From contig CAZAJF010000002.1 of the NCBI GenBank assembly GCA_964485395.1, positions 124,001 through 188,000 on the forward strand: a stretch of DNA of 64,000 bases, written 5' to 3'. Under the pieces are notes generated by a model, which had not been told where the DNA came from, did not search any database, and saw only the letters and a list, made by a program, of their open reading frames with translations. Shown here piece after piece: positions 51,351 to 59,794 of the stretch; positions within the stretch are counted from its first letter, which is position 1; each line of letters starts with the position of its first letter. Made by a program: the position numbers and the translations under genes. Origin of the DNA: JANNSO01 sp964485395. GTDB lineage: Bacteria > Spirochaetota > Spirochaetia > Treponematales > UBA12059.

Positions 51351-52424
51351 TTACCCTAACAGGGTTATCGCCTTTCTGTAGTCTTCCCACTGGCCTATGT
51401 CAATATAATCTTTTTCATTCACGGGATAAGTTACGACTTTCTTGCCTTCTTTCATCAAGGCTTCCATCAAATGCGTCATATGAAAAACCTCGTTTTCCTT
51501 TATCAATGCGAGGCACTCGGGTTCAAGAATATAAACTCCCGTATTTATGCAAAATGAGTACTCGGGTTTTTCTATCAACTCCGTAACAACGCCTCCGTTC
51601 TCGAATTGAATGACCCCGTACGGGATCCTATGATGCTGAATGGAAGATAGTACGGTCAGGGAAGCGCCCGAAGCGCGATGAAACTCAAGAACCTCCGCGT
51701 AGTCGGCTTTAACTATGATGTCGCAATTGGATACTATGAACGTTCCGGAAAAATCCGGCGGGAGCAAAGAGAGACTCCCAGCCGTACCCCAAAACTCCTT
51801 TTCCCGCAGGTACTTCACCGTATAGTTTTTATCCAATCCGTCAAAATAGGCCCTGATCATCTCCCCACGATAGTTGATGGTAAAATAATACTCCGACACG
51901 CCGAATTTCGAGAATTCCTCGATAATAAGCTCAAGAATCGTTTTTTCACCTATGGGAATCAGCGGCTTCGGCAAAACATTCGTGAATGGGGCCATTCTCG
52001 TTCCTTTTCCGCCGGCCATTATAATGACAGGGACGTCTATCTGCCTTCTTGCCAGATCCTTCCCCACGTATCCGATCATCTCGGTTATTTTTTCATATCC
52101 TATCAAGGAGTGCCCATCGTCCAATACGGGGACGATTATGAATTCTTTTTTCTTCATGGTCTCAAAAAGCTCGTCTTTGTTGTAATCATTTTGAACGACG
52201 CAGAAAGGCTTGGCATTATAGATGTTTTCTATCGTGTCTGACATTTTTTTCGCGTTGAGAAGCGCTCTGCGCACATCGCCGTCAGTGAGCGTTCCCGATA
52301 ATTTTCCGCCTGGTTCCAATACAAAAAGAATTCCCTCAGCGCCGTTATCCATGGCCTTCATCGCATCACGTATGGATAATTTATCTTGTATGCACATTGG
52401 ATTTCCAGGTTCCAGTAGTATCAT
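51351..52424 (-). CDS. ptmE: Nucleotidyltransferase with CBS domains, PtmE-like (glucosamine-1-phosphate guanylyltransferase)
   Basis: A 357-residue protein with paired CBS domains (about 1-120, with LSGTLTDGDVRRALLNAKKM and EFIIVPVLDDGHSLIGY), followed by a sugar nucleotidyltransferase with VPVIIMAGGKGTRMAPFTNV and LPKPLIPIGEKTILELIIEE. The G-G-K-G-T-R-M and P-K-P-L motifs bind the nucleotide and phosphosugar. Campylobacter PtmE makes GDP-glucosamine for a GDP-linked legionaminic acid route, and the domain order is the same. The ATG at 52424 sits just beyond the stop of legG; the longer frame overlaps that gene. The CBS pair suggests control by an adenine nucleotide. Confidence 0.85.
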   Translation of the reverse strand: MILLEPGNPMCIQDKLSIRDAMKAMDNGAEGILFVLEPGGKLSGTLTDGDVRRALLNAKKMSDTIENIYNAKPFCVVQNDYNKDELFETMKKKEFIIVPVLDDGHSLIGYEKITEMIGYVGKDLARRQIDVPVIIMAGGKGTRMAPFTNVLPKPLIPIGEKTILELIIEEFSKFGVSEYYFTINYRGEMIRAYFDGLDKNYTVKYLREKEFWGTAGSLSLLPPDFSGTFIVSNCDIIVKADYAEVLEFHRASGASLTVLSSIQHHRIPYGVIQFENGGVVTELIEKPEYSFCINTGVYILEPECLALIKENEVFHMTHLMEALMKEGKKVVTYPVNEKDYIDIGQWEDYRKAITLLG

Positions 52425-52425
52425 T

Positions 52426-53589
52426 TTATTTACCCTCGTAAAATTGTTTATAGGTTGAGGAAAGGGGCAATCTGTTCCGTATTGTCTCAAAAATTCTTTT
52501 TGAAACATCGATGCCTTCGTACGGGTTTTCGACTTTTTCCAAAACAGCCTTCATATCCTCTGATAATGCGTATTTAATGCCTTCACAAATATCTTTATAC
52601 TCCGAGCAGCAGTCGATAACGCTAGCCGCCTTTACCCTGCCGTTTTGGCGCTTGCCTATATTCAAGGAAGGGACCTTAAAACTCGGCGCTTCTATTATTC
52701 CGCTCGAAGAGTTGCCGATTACGATACGGGAGTGCTTCATCGTCGACAGGTAGCGCAACTGGCCCAGACTGGCAAAGGCGACCGCTCGATCTTTATTCAT
52801 TGCAACATACTCGTCAATGGCTTCGTTGATTTCCCTGCCATGCGAATCGGCATTCGCTTTGGTAAATACCAAAAAAAGACCGGGGATCGCATCAAGCGCC
52901 GCGAATAAATTACCGATCTGGTCCAGTGGTTTAACCGCTCCGACGGTTTCCGGATGGAAAGTGATCAAGGCGATGTCACCGCGAAATGAAATTCCGAGGG
53001 ATTTTTCAAGCTCCGGTTTACTTAACAATTGCATACATTTGATATTTTCCAAGCCGATTGCGCCTACGTTGAAAACCCTGTCGGGACTCTCCCCAAGCTG
53101 GATAACCCGTCTTCTATATATCTCCGTAGAAGTAAAATGAAGATAACTCATTTTGGTAATGGCATGTCTGAAGGCATCGTCGACGGCACCTTCCGTTAAC
53201 TCGCCTCCATGCAAATGAACAATCGGTATATTCGCAACCAAAGCCGCGGAGGCAACGCAAAAAGTCTCGAATCGATCTCCAAGCAGAATAATGATATCCG
53301 GGGCATTCCTCGAAAAAACTTCTGCAAATCCAAGCATCGCCAATCCCATGGATTTGGTAATACCGCAAGACGTGTCGGAACTCAGCAGTATCTCTATTCG
53401 CTCGCTTACCGGAATCCTATCTTGTTCGATATACTGGACCGTGGAACCGAATTCTCGAGTTAAATGCATACCGGTGACAAAAAGCTGGAACTCTACCGAA
53501 GGATCTTCCAATACCCTATCCATAAGAGGCTTTAAAAGGCCGTATTCGGCTCTAGTGCCTGTACAGAAGGCTATCTTGATCCTTACCAT
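52426..53589 (-). CDS. legG: Hydrolysing NDP-sugar 2-epimerase (LegG/NeuC type)
   Basis: The 387-residue protein begins VRIKIAFCTGTRAEYGLLKP. The G-T-R-A-E-Y-G-x-L motif separates hydrolysing NeuC/LegG enzymes from WecB (G-T-R-P-E). PIVHLHGGELTEGAVDDAFR and IVIGNSSSGIIEAPSFKVPS are further family blocks. It releases the nucleotide and inverts C-2 to give the free 2,4-diacetamido-2,4,6-trideoxymannose for LegI. The ATG overlaps the TAA of legI by seven bases, consistent with coupled synthesis of consecutive enzymes. Confidence 0.92.
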   Translation of the reverse strand: MVRIKIAFCTGTRAEYGLLKPLMDRVLEDPSVEFQLFVTGMHLTREFGSTVQYIEQDRIPVSERIEILLSSDTSCGITKSMGLAMLGFAEVFSRNAPDIIILLGDRFETFCVASAALVANIPIVHLHGGELTEGAVDDAFRHAITKMSYLHFTSTEIYRRRVIQLGESPDRVFNVGAIGLENIKCMQLLSKPELEKSLGISFRGDIALITFHPETVGAVKPLDQIGNLFAALDAIPGLFLVFTKANADSHGREINEAIDEYVAMNKDRAVAFASLGQLRYLSTMKHSRIVIGNSSSGIIEAPSFKVPSLNIGKRQNGRVKAASVIDCCSEYKDICEGIKYALSEDMKAVLEKVENPYEGIDVSKRIFETIRNRLPLSSTYKQFYEGK

Positions 53590-54587
53590 TCTATTTTCTC
53601 ATCCGGTAAATAATCTCTTAACGCTTTCCTGGAAACAACCTCGTCCCAAAACATAGGGCTTATGCCGTCTCCGGGTCTTTTTACCGTCAGGTTGTTTTCG
53701 TCCAATCGTTCGCCTTTCGCAATCTTCTTACGCGCGACTATGGATTTTCGGGCGATCGGCAGGTTCTTCTCCTCCGAGACAGTCCTCTTCTTAATACCAT
53801 CGCCCATTGCAGCCTCTACATTGCGTATTGCGCAAACCATCTCCGCTAATTCCCGCGGATCAAGGCTCGCTTTATGGTCCGGACCGGGCAAACCTTTATC
53901 CAGGGTAAAATGCTTCTCTATTATTGCGGCACCCATGGCAACGGCGGCTACGGGAACGGTAATGCCATTTGTATGATCGGAATAACCGTAGGGAAGATTG
54001 AAGGCAGTCCCCAAGGAAACCATCGCCTTTAAATTCACTTCAGCTATCGGGGCAGGGTATTCAGTAGTGCAATGCAGTAAAACAATCGAAGTTCGCGAAG
54101 CCCCGGCGGCCACCAACGCATCGATTGCGGCTTCGACATCGCCAAGGGTGCACATCCCCGTGGACATGACGATCGGCATCTTCAATTTGGCTATAGACCT
54201 AAGATATGGAAGATTCGTTATTTCTCCGGACGGAATCTTCCACATCCTGATGCCCAAAGTATAAAGCAAGCGTATGCTTTCTTCATCGAACGCCGTGGAC
54301 AAAAACTCGATATCGACGCTTTTGCAATATTCCGCGATGCGATGATGATCGTCTATGCTTAACTCGAGCTTTTTAATCATCTCGAATTGCGTTTCCGTGC
54401 CATTGGTGGCTTTTTTTTGATATTCAGCCTTTTGTGCATTCCTGCTGACGAGGAGTTCCGCCTTGAACGTCTGGAATTTAACCGCGTCCGCGCCCGATGC
54501 CTTCGCGGCGTCAACAAGGCGATAAGCCATATCAAGATCGCCGTTGTGGTTTACCCCGGCTTCCGCTATTATAAAAACCTTACTCAT
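53583..54587 (-). CDS. legI: N,N'-diacetyllegionaminate synthase (LegI/NeuB family)
   Basis: A 334-residue protein beginning SKVFIIAEAGVNHNGDLDMA, the NeuB opening. The TIM barrel (1 to about 270) has ADAVKFQTFKAE, RMWKIPSGEITNLPYLR, PIVMSTGMCTLGDVEAA, YGYSDHTNGITVPVAAVAMG and EKHFTLDKGLPGPDHKASLD. A C-terminal SAF/antifreeze-like domain (about 280-334) has VARKKIAKGERL. It condenses the six-carbon sugar with phosphoenolpyruvate. The ATG at 54587 has AGGAAG five bases upstream and overlaps the neuD-like TGA (ATGA). The 46-codon upstream extension lies inside that gene. LegI rather than NeuB is favoured by the LegB/LegC context. Confidence 0.93.
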   Translation of the reverse strand: MSKVFIIAEAGVNHNGDLDMAYRLVDAAKASGADAVKFQTFKAELLVSRNAQKAEYQKKATNGTETQFEMIKKLELSIDDHHRIAEYCKSVDIEFLSTAFDEESIRLLYTLGIRMWKIPSGEITNLPYLRSIAKLKMPIVMSTGMCTLGDVEAAIDALVAAGASRTSIVLLHCTTEYPAPIAEVNLKAMVSLGTAFNLPYGYSDHTNGITVPVAAVAMGAAIIEKHFTLDKGLPGPDHKASLDPRELAEMVCAIRNVEAAMGDGIKKRTVSEEKNLPIARKSIVARKKIAKGERLDENNLTVKRPGDGISPMFWDEVVSRKALRDYLPDEKIEW

Positions 54588-55219
54588 CGAATCTTCCTCG
54601 CGGGATTCCCGACATAGACACCCGAACTCTCGATATCGGCTATGACGACCGAACCGGCGCCGATTATGCATCGAGCGGCAATGGATACGCCTTGCTTGAT
54701 AACGGAGGCGCTGCCAATGAAGCATTCATCCCCGATTTGACAAGCTCCATTAACTATAGCGCCGGTTGAGACATGGCAATTATCGCCGATCACGGCATCG
54801 TGCTCAATGACAGCCCTCGTATTTATGATGCAATTTTTGCCGATCCTGGTTCGAGCATTAACCATAGATTGATGCATAAGTATGGTTCCATCCGATACAA
54901 GGCCGGATTCGGCCTTGTATGACGTCGATGCCGATATTACGGGGAATTTATAGCCAATTCCGGAAAGCGTCGAAAAAAGCCGAATCCTGATATCCGCGTT
55001 TTTTATGAATCCTACTGTTATGAAAGCATTACCGCATATGTCAAAAAGTGATAGAAGGTCGCTGTCGGAGCCTACGACGGGAAAGCCCATGACTGTGTCT
55101 CCTATTTTATCAGGAGTGTCGACTATACCATGGATGATGACTGATTTATTGGATGATATTACCTCGATGCAGGAAGCACAGTGACCGCCTCCTCCAACGA
55201 GGATCATCGAATCGGTCAT
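54584..55219 (-). CDS. legH: NeuD-family sugar N-acetyltransferase (LegH-like)
   Basis: The 211-residue protein has a small Rossmann-like N-terminus (SMILVGGGGHCASCIEVISS) and a C-terminal left-handed beta-helix: SGLVSDGTILMHQSMVNART, RIGKNCIINTRAVIEHDAVI, GDNCHVSTGAIVNGACQIGD and GVYVGNPARKI. This is the PglD/NeuD layout. His-rich E-H-D and the terminal G-N-P-A-R are family marks. After LegC aminates C-4, this enzyme would acetylate that amine. Position between legC and legI supports the role. The ATG shares its A with the TAA of legC (TAATG). Confidence 0.85.
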   Translation of the reverse strand: MTDSMILVGGGGHCASCIEVISSNKSVIIHGIVDTPDKIGDTVMGFPVVGSDSDLLSLFDICGNAFITVGFIKNADIRIRLFSTLSGIGYKFPVISASTSYKAESGLVSDGTILMHQSMVNARTRIGKNCIINTRAVIEHDAVIGDNCHVSTGAIVNGACQIGDECFIGSASVIKQGVSIAARCIIGAGSVVIADIESSGVYVGNPARKIR

Positions 55220-56370
55220 TACAGCCTCACGCTACTCGGGATATTTATTACCCTGTCCTCGAGCCACTCTGAATTCGGTACGGCTATCCGCGCACATCCT
55301 GCGTATGGAGCCAACTTCGTCATAAGTGTCCATACCGGACGAGTCTGAACACCGTTATCGTTGGAATACTCGAGAAAGGCTTCACGTTCTGCCCTGTCTT
55401 TGACGATTATAACGTTCAGCCAGTAATTTGCGCTGGTACTATGCGGCTCCTTGAAGAACCGAATTCCCATGGAATCGAAGAAGTCGGCATACTTATCTGC
55501 GGTTGCCCGTTTGTTTGCCAGGATTGTATCTAAGTACTCCATCTGCGCGCAACCTATCGCCGCATTAACATTGGGCATGCGCAAATTGAAACCGACTTCA
55601 TCGTGCACGAATTCCCAGCGATGTTTCTTTTTAGCCGTCGTGCTGAGATGACGCGCCCGTTCGGCGAGGGCATCATCGTTACTGATCAGCATCCCGCCCC
55701 CTCCGGTCGTAACAGGCTTATTACCGTTGAAGGAGAGAATAGCCGCACGGCCGAACGTTCCCGTGTGGGTTCCTTCGGAGTAACTGCCAAGGGATTCGGC
55801 GGCATCCTCAAGAACCTGAATCCCATATTCCGCGCAGACGTCCATGATCGCCCCGATGCGAACAGGGTGCCCGAATGTATGCATCGGAACAACTGCCGAG
55901 ATCTTACGCCCGTTCGACTTGTTGTAAAGTCCGTCAGCTCGTTTTTCTCCATACATATTCAAGTATTTCTTGAGACTCTCTGGGCTCATCCCCAATGTCT
56001 CAAGATCGACATCGACAAAAGCCGGCTCCGCTCCCGCATGCTTGATACCCGCAGCGGTGGCTGCGAAAGTCAGTGCTTGGGTGATTACTTCCTGCCCAGG
56101 CATAACACCGGCGGAGACAAGCATCATCTGCAGCGCAGCGGTACCGTTCACCATGGCCACGGCATTTTTTACTCCGGTAACCCGTTTGACATGCTCTTCA
56201 AAATCCGTTACGAACTTGCCGACGTAGGAAACGAATGTAGAATCGATACATTCAGCCAAATATTGCTTTTCCTTGCCCAGAAATCGAGGTGCATGGAGAG
56301 GCACGGGATTTTCGTTCGGATACAATGACTTGATAAAAGAGATGATTTCAGTATGTTGTTTTATGTTCAT
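55219..56370 (-). CDS. legC: DegT/DnrJ/EryC1 aminotransferase (LegC)
   Basis: A 383-residue PLP enzyme. AVAMVNGTAALQMMLVSAGV is the phosphate-binding N/G-G-T-A-A-L region. VLEDAAESLGSYSEGTHTGT has the D-A-A-E-S-x-G block that contacts PLP. AILSFNGNKPVTTGGGGMLI holds the lysine that forms the internal aldimine. These are the LegC/PseC-type sugar aminotransferase motifs. It aminates C-4 of the keto-sugar made by LegB. It starts 12 bases after the legB stop, and its stop overlaps the neuD-like gene. Confidence 0.92.
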   Translation of the reverse strand: MNIKQHTEIISFIKSLYPNENPVPLHAPRFLGKEKQYLAECIDSTFVSYVGKFVTDFEEHVKRVTGVKNAVAMVNGTAALQMMLVSAGVMPGQEVITQALTFAATAAGIKHAGAEPAFVDVDLETLGMSPESLKKYLNMYGEKRADGLYNKSNGRKISAVVPMHTFGHPVRIGAIMDVCAEYGIQVLEDAAESLGSYSEGTHTGTFGRAAILSFNGNKPVTTGGGGMLISNDDALAERARHLSTTAKKKHRWEFVHDEVGFNLRMPNVNAAIGCAQMEYLDTILANKRATADKYADFFDSMGIRFFKEPHSTSANYWLNVIIVKDRAEREAFLEYSNDNGVQTRPVWTLMTKLAPYAGCARIAVPNSEWLEDRVINIPSSVRL

Positions 56371-56382
56371 TACGTTTCTCCC

Positions 56383-57381
56383 CTAGAGATTATAAATCTC
56401 TGCCTTGTATCGGGCTAAATTCTCAGGCTTTCGGAACCATGCTATAGTATCAGCCAATCCAGCGGCTAGATCGAAAGCAGGAGTCCAATCGGTAAGCGAC
56501 TTGATTTTTTGATTAGCTCCTAAAAGCCTTTCCACTTCGCTGTTTTCCGGTCGCAACCGTACATCATCGGTAATTATCCGTGCGTCTGGACTGATCTGCT
56601 TGATCATTTCCGCAGCCAACTCACCTACGGAGATCTCTTGTTGGGTGGCTATGTTAATCTCCTCGCCTAGCGTCTTGTCGCTTTTTGCAATCGCGATAAA
56701 ACCGGCCGCCGTATCTTTAACGTAATTAAAGTCGCGCGTCGGATGGAGGCTTCCCAGCTTTATCTCTTTCATGCCGCTCAGGAGTTGCGTTATTATAGTT
56801 GGAATTACGGCGCGTGCAGATTGCCTTGGCCCATAGGTATTGAACGGTCTCACTATCGTAACGGGCAGCTTGAAGCTCCGATAGAAGCTCTCTGCAAGCC
56901 GATCTGCCCCGATCTTTGTTGCAGAATAAGGCGACTGTCCCTGAAACGGATGTTTTTCATCAATCGGCACGTATAATGCCGTACCGTACACCTCAGAAGT
57001 CGATGTAACCAGTACTCGCTCGGTTCCCAAATCCCTTGCAGCCTGTAAAATATTCAAGGTTCCCTTGATATTCGTATCGACATAGCTATCGGGAGAGTGA
57101 TAGCTGAATGGGATTGCGATGAGCGCCGCCAAGTGGAACACAACATCCACGCCCCGCATTGCTTCCCTGACTCCGTTTGGATCGCGGATATCACCGGCAA
57201 AGATTTCAAGTCTAGCTACCTTCTCCTTGGGAAGGGTATCAAGCCATCCCCAAGAATTGAAAGAGTTATAATATACAAACGCCTTTACCTTGCATCCTTC
57301 ATCCAGAAGCGCCTCTACGAGGTGACTTCCGATAAAACCGTCGGAACCGGTTACAAGAATCGTCTTCCCTGATAATTTCAT
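56383..57381 (-). CDS. legB: NDP-GlcNAc 4,6-dehydratase (LegB)
   Basis: The 332-residue extended SDR begins KLSGKTILVTGSDGFIGSHL (G-x-x-G-F-I-G cofactor loop). VVFHLAALIAIPFSYHSPDS, LVTSTSEVYG and SPYSATKIGADRLAESFYR (Y-x-x-x-K) follow, then TIVRPFNTYGPRQSARAVIP. These are the LegB/RmlB-like dehydratase blocks. It removes water between C-4 and C-6 in the first committed step. Linked to ptmE it may use GDP-GlcNAc, as in Campylobacter, rather than UDP-GlcNAc; sequence alone cannot decide. The ATG at 57381 has GGAG upstream; a TTG at 57396 is rejected. Confidence 0.9.
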   Translation of the reverse strand: MKLSGKTILVTGSDGFIGSHLVEALLDEGCKVKAFVYYNSFNSWGWLDTLPKEKVARLEIFAGDIRDPNGVREAMRGVDVVFHLAALIAIPFSYHSPDSYVDTNIKGTLNILQAARDLGTERVLVTSTSEVYGTALYVPIDEKHPFQGQSPYSATKIGADRLAESFYRSFKLPVTIVRPFNTYGPRQSARAVIPTIITQLLSGMKEIKLGSLHPTRDFNYVKDTAAGFIAIAKSDKTLGEEINIATQQEISVGELAAEMIKQISPDARIITDDVRLRPENSEVERLLGANQKIKSLTDWTPAFDLAAGLADTIAWFRKPENLARYKAEIYNL

Positions 57382-57439
57382 ACTGATAATCTCCAAAAAA
57401 AGTCTTTGTCATACTCTCAATAACGATCAGCGTACTCCG

Positions 57440-58873
57440 TTATTCCCTGCCGTAAACATCTTCAAAACGAATAATGTCATCCTCGCCCAAATATTGCCCT
57501 ACTTGTGTTTCTATGATTGCCAAATCTATCTTGCCTTCGTTTTCAAGGCGGTGAACGCAGGCGATCGGAATATATACTGATTCGTTTATTCGAACCGTCT
57601 TTTTCTCGCCGTCGACAGTGACCGTCGCAGTACCGGATACGACGACCCAGTGCTCGCTTCTGTGTATATGCTTCTGAAGCGATATTTTTTTGCCGGGTCT
57701 CACGACTATCCGTTTGATCTTGAAGTTATTCGCTTCGTCGAGAACGGTATAGGAACCCCATGGTCTATACACGGTTCCGTGAAACTCGGTTATTTGCCTG
57801 TCTTTTTCCGTTCCTTTTCCCAGGATCTCGACGATTTTCTTGACCTGCTGGGATTCCCCGCGTTTTGCCACGAGAATGGAATCCTCGGTATCGATTACTA
57901 TGCAATCTTCCAACCCAACGAGGGCAATTTTTCTCTTGTCGGAAAAAACCAGATTATTTTTCGATTTATACTGTACCAAGTTCTTATCGAGGGTGTTTCC
58001 GGATTCGTCCTTTTCCTGCAAATCGTAAAGTGAATCGAAACTGCCAAGATCGTTCCATTTAAACGAGGATTCAATGCATACGACTTTACTGCTTTTTTCC
58101 ATGACCGCATAGTCAATCGAGTTGGATGGAATCGCTTTCATGTCTTCCAAATCAATTTTTACGGTTACATAACCCAAACCGCAATCATTGCCTTTTTTTG
58201 CGTTTCCATAGGCGTTTTTGCTGATGGAATAAATATCGGGTGAATTTTTCTTAAGCTCTTCGAGGTAAACTCCGGCCTTGAACACGAACATTCCCGAGTT
58301 CCATAAAAAGGCACCCGCCTTTATGAACGATTCCGCGGTCGCGTAATCGGGTTTTTCGCGAAACGACAGAACAGAGTAGCCGTTTTTGCCATCCAAAGAT
58401 GCAGCCCTGTCAATCTCGATATATCCATAACCGGTTTCCGCATATTCCGGCTTCATTCCATAAGTAACCAAATATCCCTGACTTGCCAAGGCTTTGGCTT
58501 CCTGCGTACGCTCCCGATAGGCGACTTCATCCGCAATCAAATGGTCCGAAGCGGACACCAGTACTATTTCTTCGGGGTCGAGCGAGAAGCATGCTAGTGA
58601 AATTGCCGGCGCTGTGTTCCTGCCTATCGGCTCCAGCAGGAATTCGACGTTTTTCCCCAGAGGTTCGACTTCGTCGTATTGCCCCGCTGCTAAAAAAACA
58701 TGTTTACTATTTGTAACAATACTGAAAGAATCGCAAAAAGACATGTTCCGTCTTATCGTTTGCTTAAATAAAGATTCTTCTCCCACCAGATCGACGAACT
58801 GCTTTGGAAACGCATTCCGTGAGAGCGGCCATAATCTGGTTCCCGAACCACCGCATAGAATAATGTTAATCAT
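57440..58873 (-). CDS. manC: Mannose-1-phosphate guanylyltransferase / mannose-6-phosphate isomerase (ManC-like)
   Basis: A 477-residue two-domain protein. The N-terminal nucleotidyltransferase has INIILCGGSGTRLWPLSRNA, FLLEPIGRNTAPAISLACFS, YSVLSFREKPDYA and LWNSGMFVFKA. The C-terminal cupin (about 345-477) has YRPWGSYTVLDEANNFKIKR and LQKHIHRSEHWVVVSGTATV. It supplies GDP-mannose for the polymer, and could affect the GTP-linked sugar pool used by ptmE. The ATG at 58873 has GGAG eight bases upstream and follows a good promoter (58926-58953). It appears to be the first gene of the long legionaminic/FucNAc operon. Confidence 0.92.
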   Translation of the reverse strand: MINIILCGGSGTRLWPLSRNAFPKQFVDLVGEESLFKQTIRRNMSFCDSFSIVTNSKHVFLAAGQYDEVEPLGKNVEFLLEPIGRNTAPAISLACFSLDPEEIVLVSASDHLIADEVAYRERTQEAKALASQGYLVTYGMKPEYAETGYGYIEIDRAASLDGKNGYSVLSFREKPDYATAESFIKAGAFLWNSGMFVFKAGVYLEELKKNSPDIYSISKNAYGNAKKGNDCGLGYVTVKIDLEDMKAIPSNSIDYAVMEKSSKVVCIESSFKWNDLGSFDSLYDLQEKDESGNTLDKNLVQYKSKNNLVFSDKRKIALVGLEDCIVIDTEDSILVAKRGESQQVKKIVEILGKGTEKDRQITEFHGTVYRPWGSYTVLDEANNFKIKRIVVRPGKKISLQKHIHRSEHWVVVSGTATVTVDGEKKTVRINESVYIPIACVHRLENEGKIDLAIIETQVGQYLGEDDIIRFEDVYGRE

Positions 58874-58925
58874 TTTTACCGTCTCCTGTTTGGATACTCG
58901 ACTTTCAAACGAAAATCCAATGCAA

Positions 58926-58953
58926 AAAATATGATACACCCGATGCAAGTCAA
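58926..58953 (-). promoter_or_regulatory. Candidate sigma-70 promoter for the manC-leg operon
   Basis: On the minus strand TTGACT (58953-58948) and TATTTT (58931-58926) are separated by 16 bases, which suits a housekeeping promoter. The predicted start near 58918 gives a leader of about 45 bases before manC. A half-match (TGCATT) to the palindromes in front of the regulator gene lies just after the -10 element. Prediction by eye only. Confidence 0.45.
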
Positions 58954-58990
58954 GCTCAGCCGGGTCAGAATGTTAAGAGTATTGCGTGAT

Positions 58991-59542
58991 TCACTCTGAC
59001 CTGCCGCCTAACAACACATGGGCAAGACTCATCGCGCTCGATGCTTCGTGGTCGTCAGCCAAGATTAAAAGGGTGGAAGGCTCCGTTGCGATGCACTCCA
59101 CACGGGCACGATCCAAGCTTTTTACGAACATGACGCCATGCCGTTCGCAGGCATATTCCATGAGAAAATCAAGATCGGAAGCGCCTGCCAAAACTATGCG
59201 GGTTACTCCGCTCCGTTTGGTGTGCAGCACGAATTCTTCGATACGTTCCTTGTATAAGTTGGCAGCCCGCGCGGTGCGCTTGAAATACCGGTAGGTACGG
59301 TGGGCAATTTCATTTATACCGTCGGGAGTCAAGGCGTACTGAATTTTCCGGGTGTTCAAGCGCTTTAAAAGAATCCAGCCCTTTTCGGAAAACCTTTTGA
59401 GCAAGGCATTGGTCATGCCTAGCGAAAGACCGGAAGCTACAGCTAAATCGCGCTGAGTGAGGGAATTATCGAATTTTTGGGACGAATAGATGCTTTCGAG
59501 GATGGCAAGTTCAGCGTCTTCGTTATTTACTGCTAATTCCAT
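58991..59542 (-). CDS. Winged-helix transcriptional regulator (MarR-like, polysaccharide-associated)
   Basis: The 183-residue protein has an N-terminal winged-helix domain: ELAILESIYSSQKFDNSLTQ, RDLAVASGLSLGMTNALLKR (recognition helix), FSEKGWILLKRL and the wing/strand KIQYALTPDGINEI. Residues about 75-183 form a C-terminal part with SGVTRIVLAGASDLDFLMEY, perhaps a Rossmann-like sensor. Similar MarR-type proteins precede exopolysaccharide clusters in other bacteria. The ATG at 59542 has GAG eight bases upstream. The longer start at 59602 would include the operator palindromes. It lies between housekeeping genes and the manC operon, fitting control of the surface-sugar genes. Confidence 0.78.
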   Translation of the reverse strand: MELAVNNEDAELAILESIYSSQKFDNSLTQRDLAVASGLSLGMTNALLKRFSEKGWILLKRLNTRKIQYALTPDGINEIAHRTYRYFKRTARAANLYKERIEEFVLHTKRSGVTRIVLAGASDLDFLMEYACERHGVMFVKSLDRARVECIATEPSTLLILADDHEASSAMSLAHVLLGGRSE

Positions 59543-59555
59543 GTTTTTTCTCGGG

Positions 59556-59570
59556 AAGCATTTAATGCTT
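59556..59570. promoter_or_regulatory. Operator-like palindrome 1 (AAGCATT-T-AATGCTT)
   Basis: A perfect 7-1-7 inverted repeat lies 14 bases before the ATG of the winged-helix regulator. It shares the core GCATT-N-AATGC with a second palindrome 41 bases away (centre to centre), about four helical turns. Probably a binding site for the regulator itself. Confidence 0.6.
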
Positions 59571-59597
59571 TTATTGTTGGATAATAGTAAACCTGCC

Positions 59598-59610
59598 TGC
59601 ATTCAATGCA
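59598..59610. promoter_or_regulatory. Operator-like palindrome 2 (TGCATT-C-AATGCA)
   Basis: A perfect 6-1-6 inverted repeat upstream of the regulator gene, with the same GCATT-N-AATGC core as palindrome 1. A possible -10 element (TATTAT on the minus strand, near 59580-59585) falls between the two, so occupation of both would block transcription of the regulator. Confidence 0.6.
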
Positions 59611-59794
59611 AGTTTTTAAAAAGAGTTCAATGTCATCCAAAATTACCATGACGCGGCCGGAACACGCTGCCCGATATATCAAGGAATCAAAAAATATACA
59701 AACTCACGGAAAAGCTTGTTCATTACCTGAACAAAATTATCACGCTTTAGAAGCTTTATCAATACTTTTCTTCAAAAATTTCGCAAAGTAGCGT

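Noticed and set aside
59755..59794. Terminator after the methyltransferase/MTHFR gene
   Set aside because: The only stem has three base pairs before the T-run, which is too weak to support a call.
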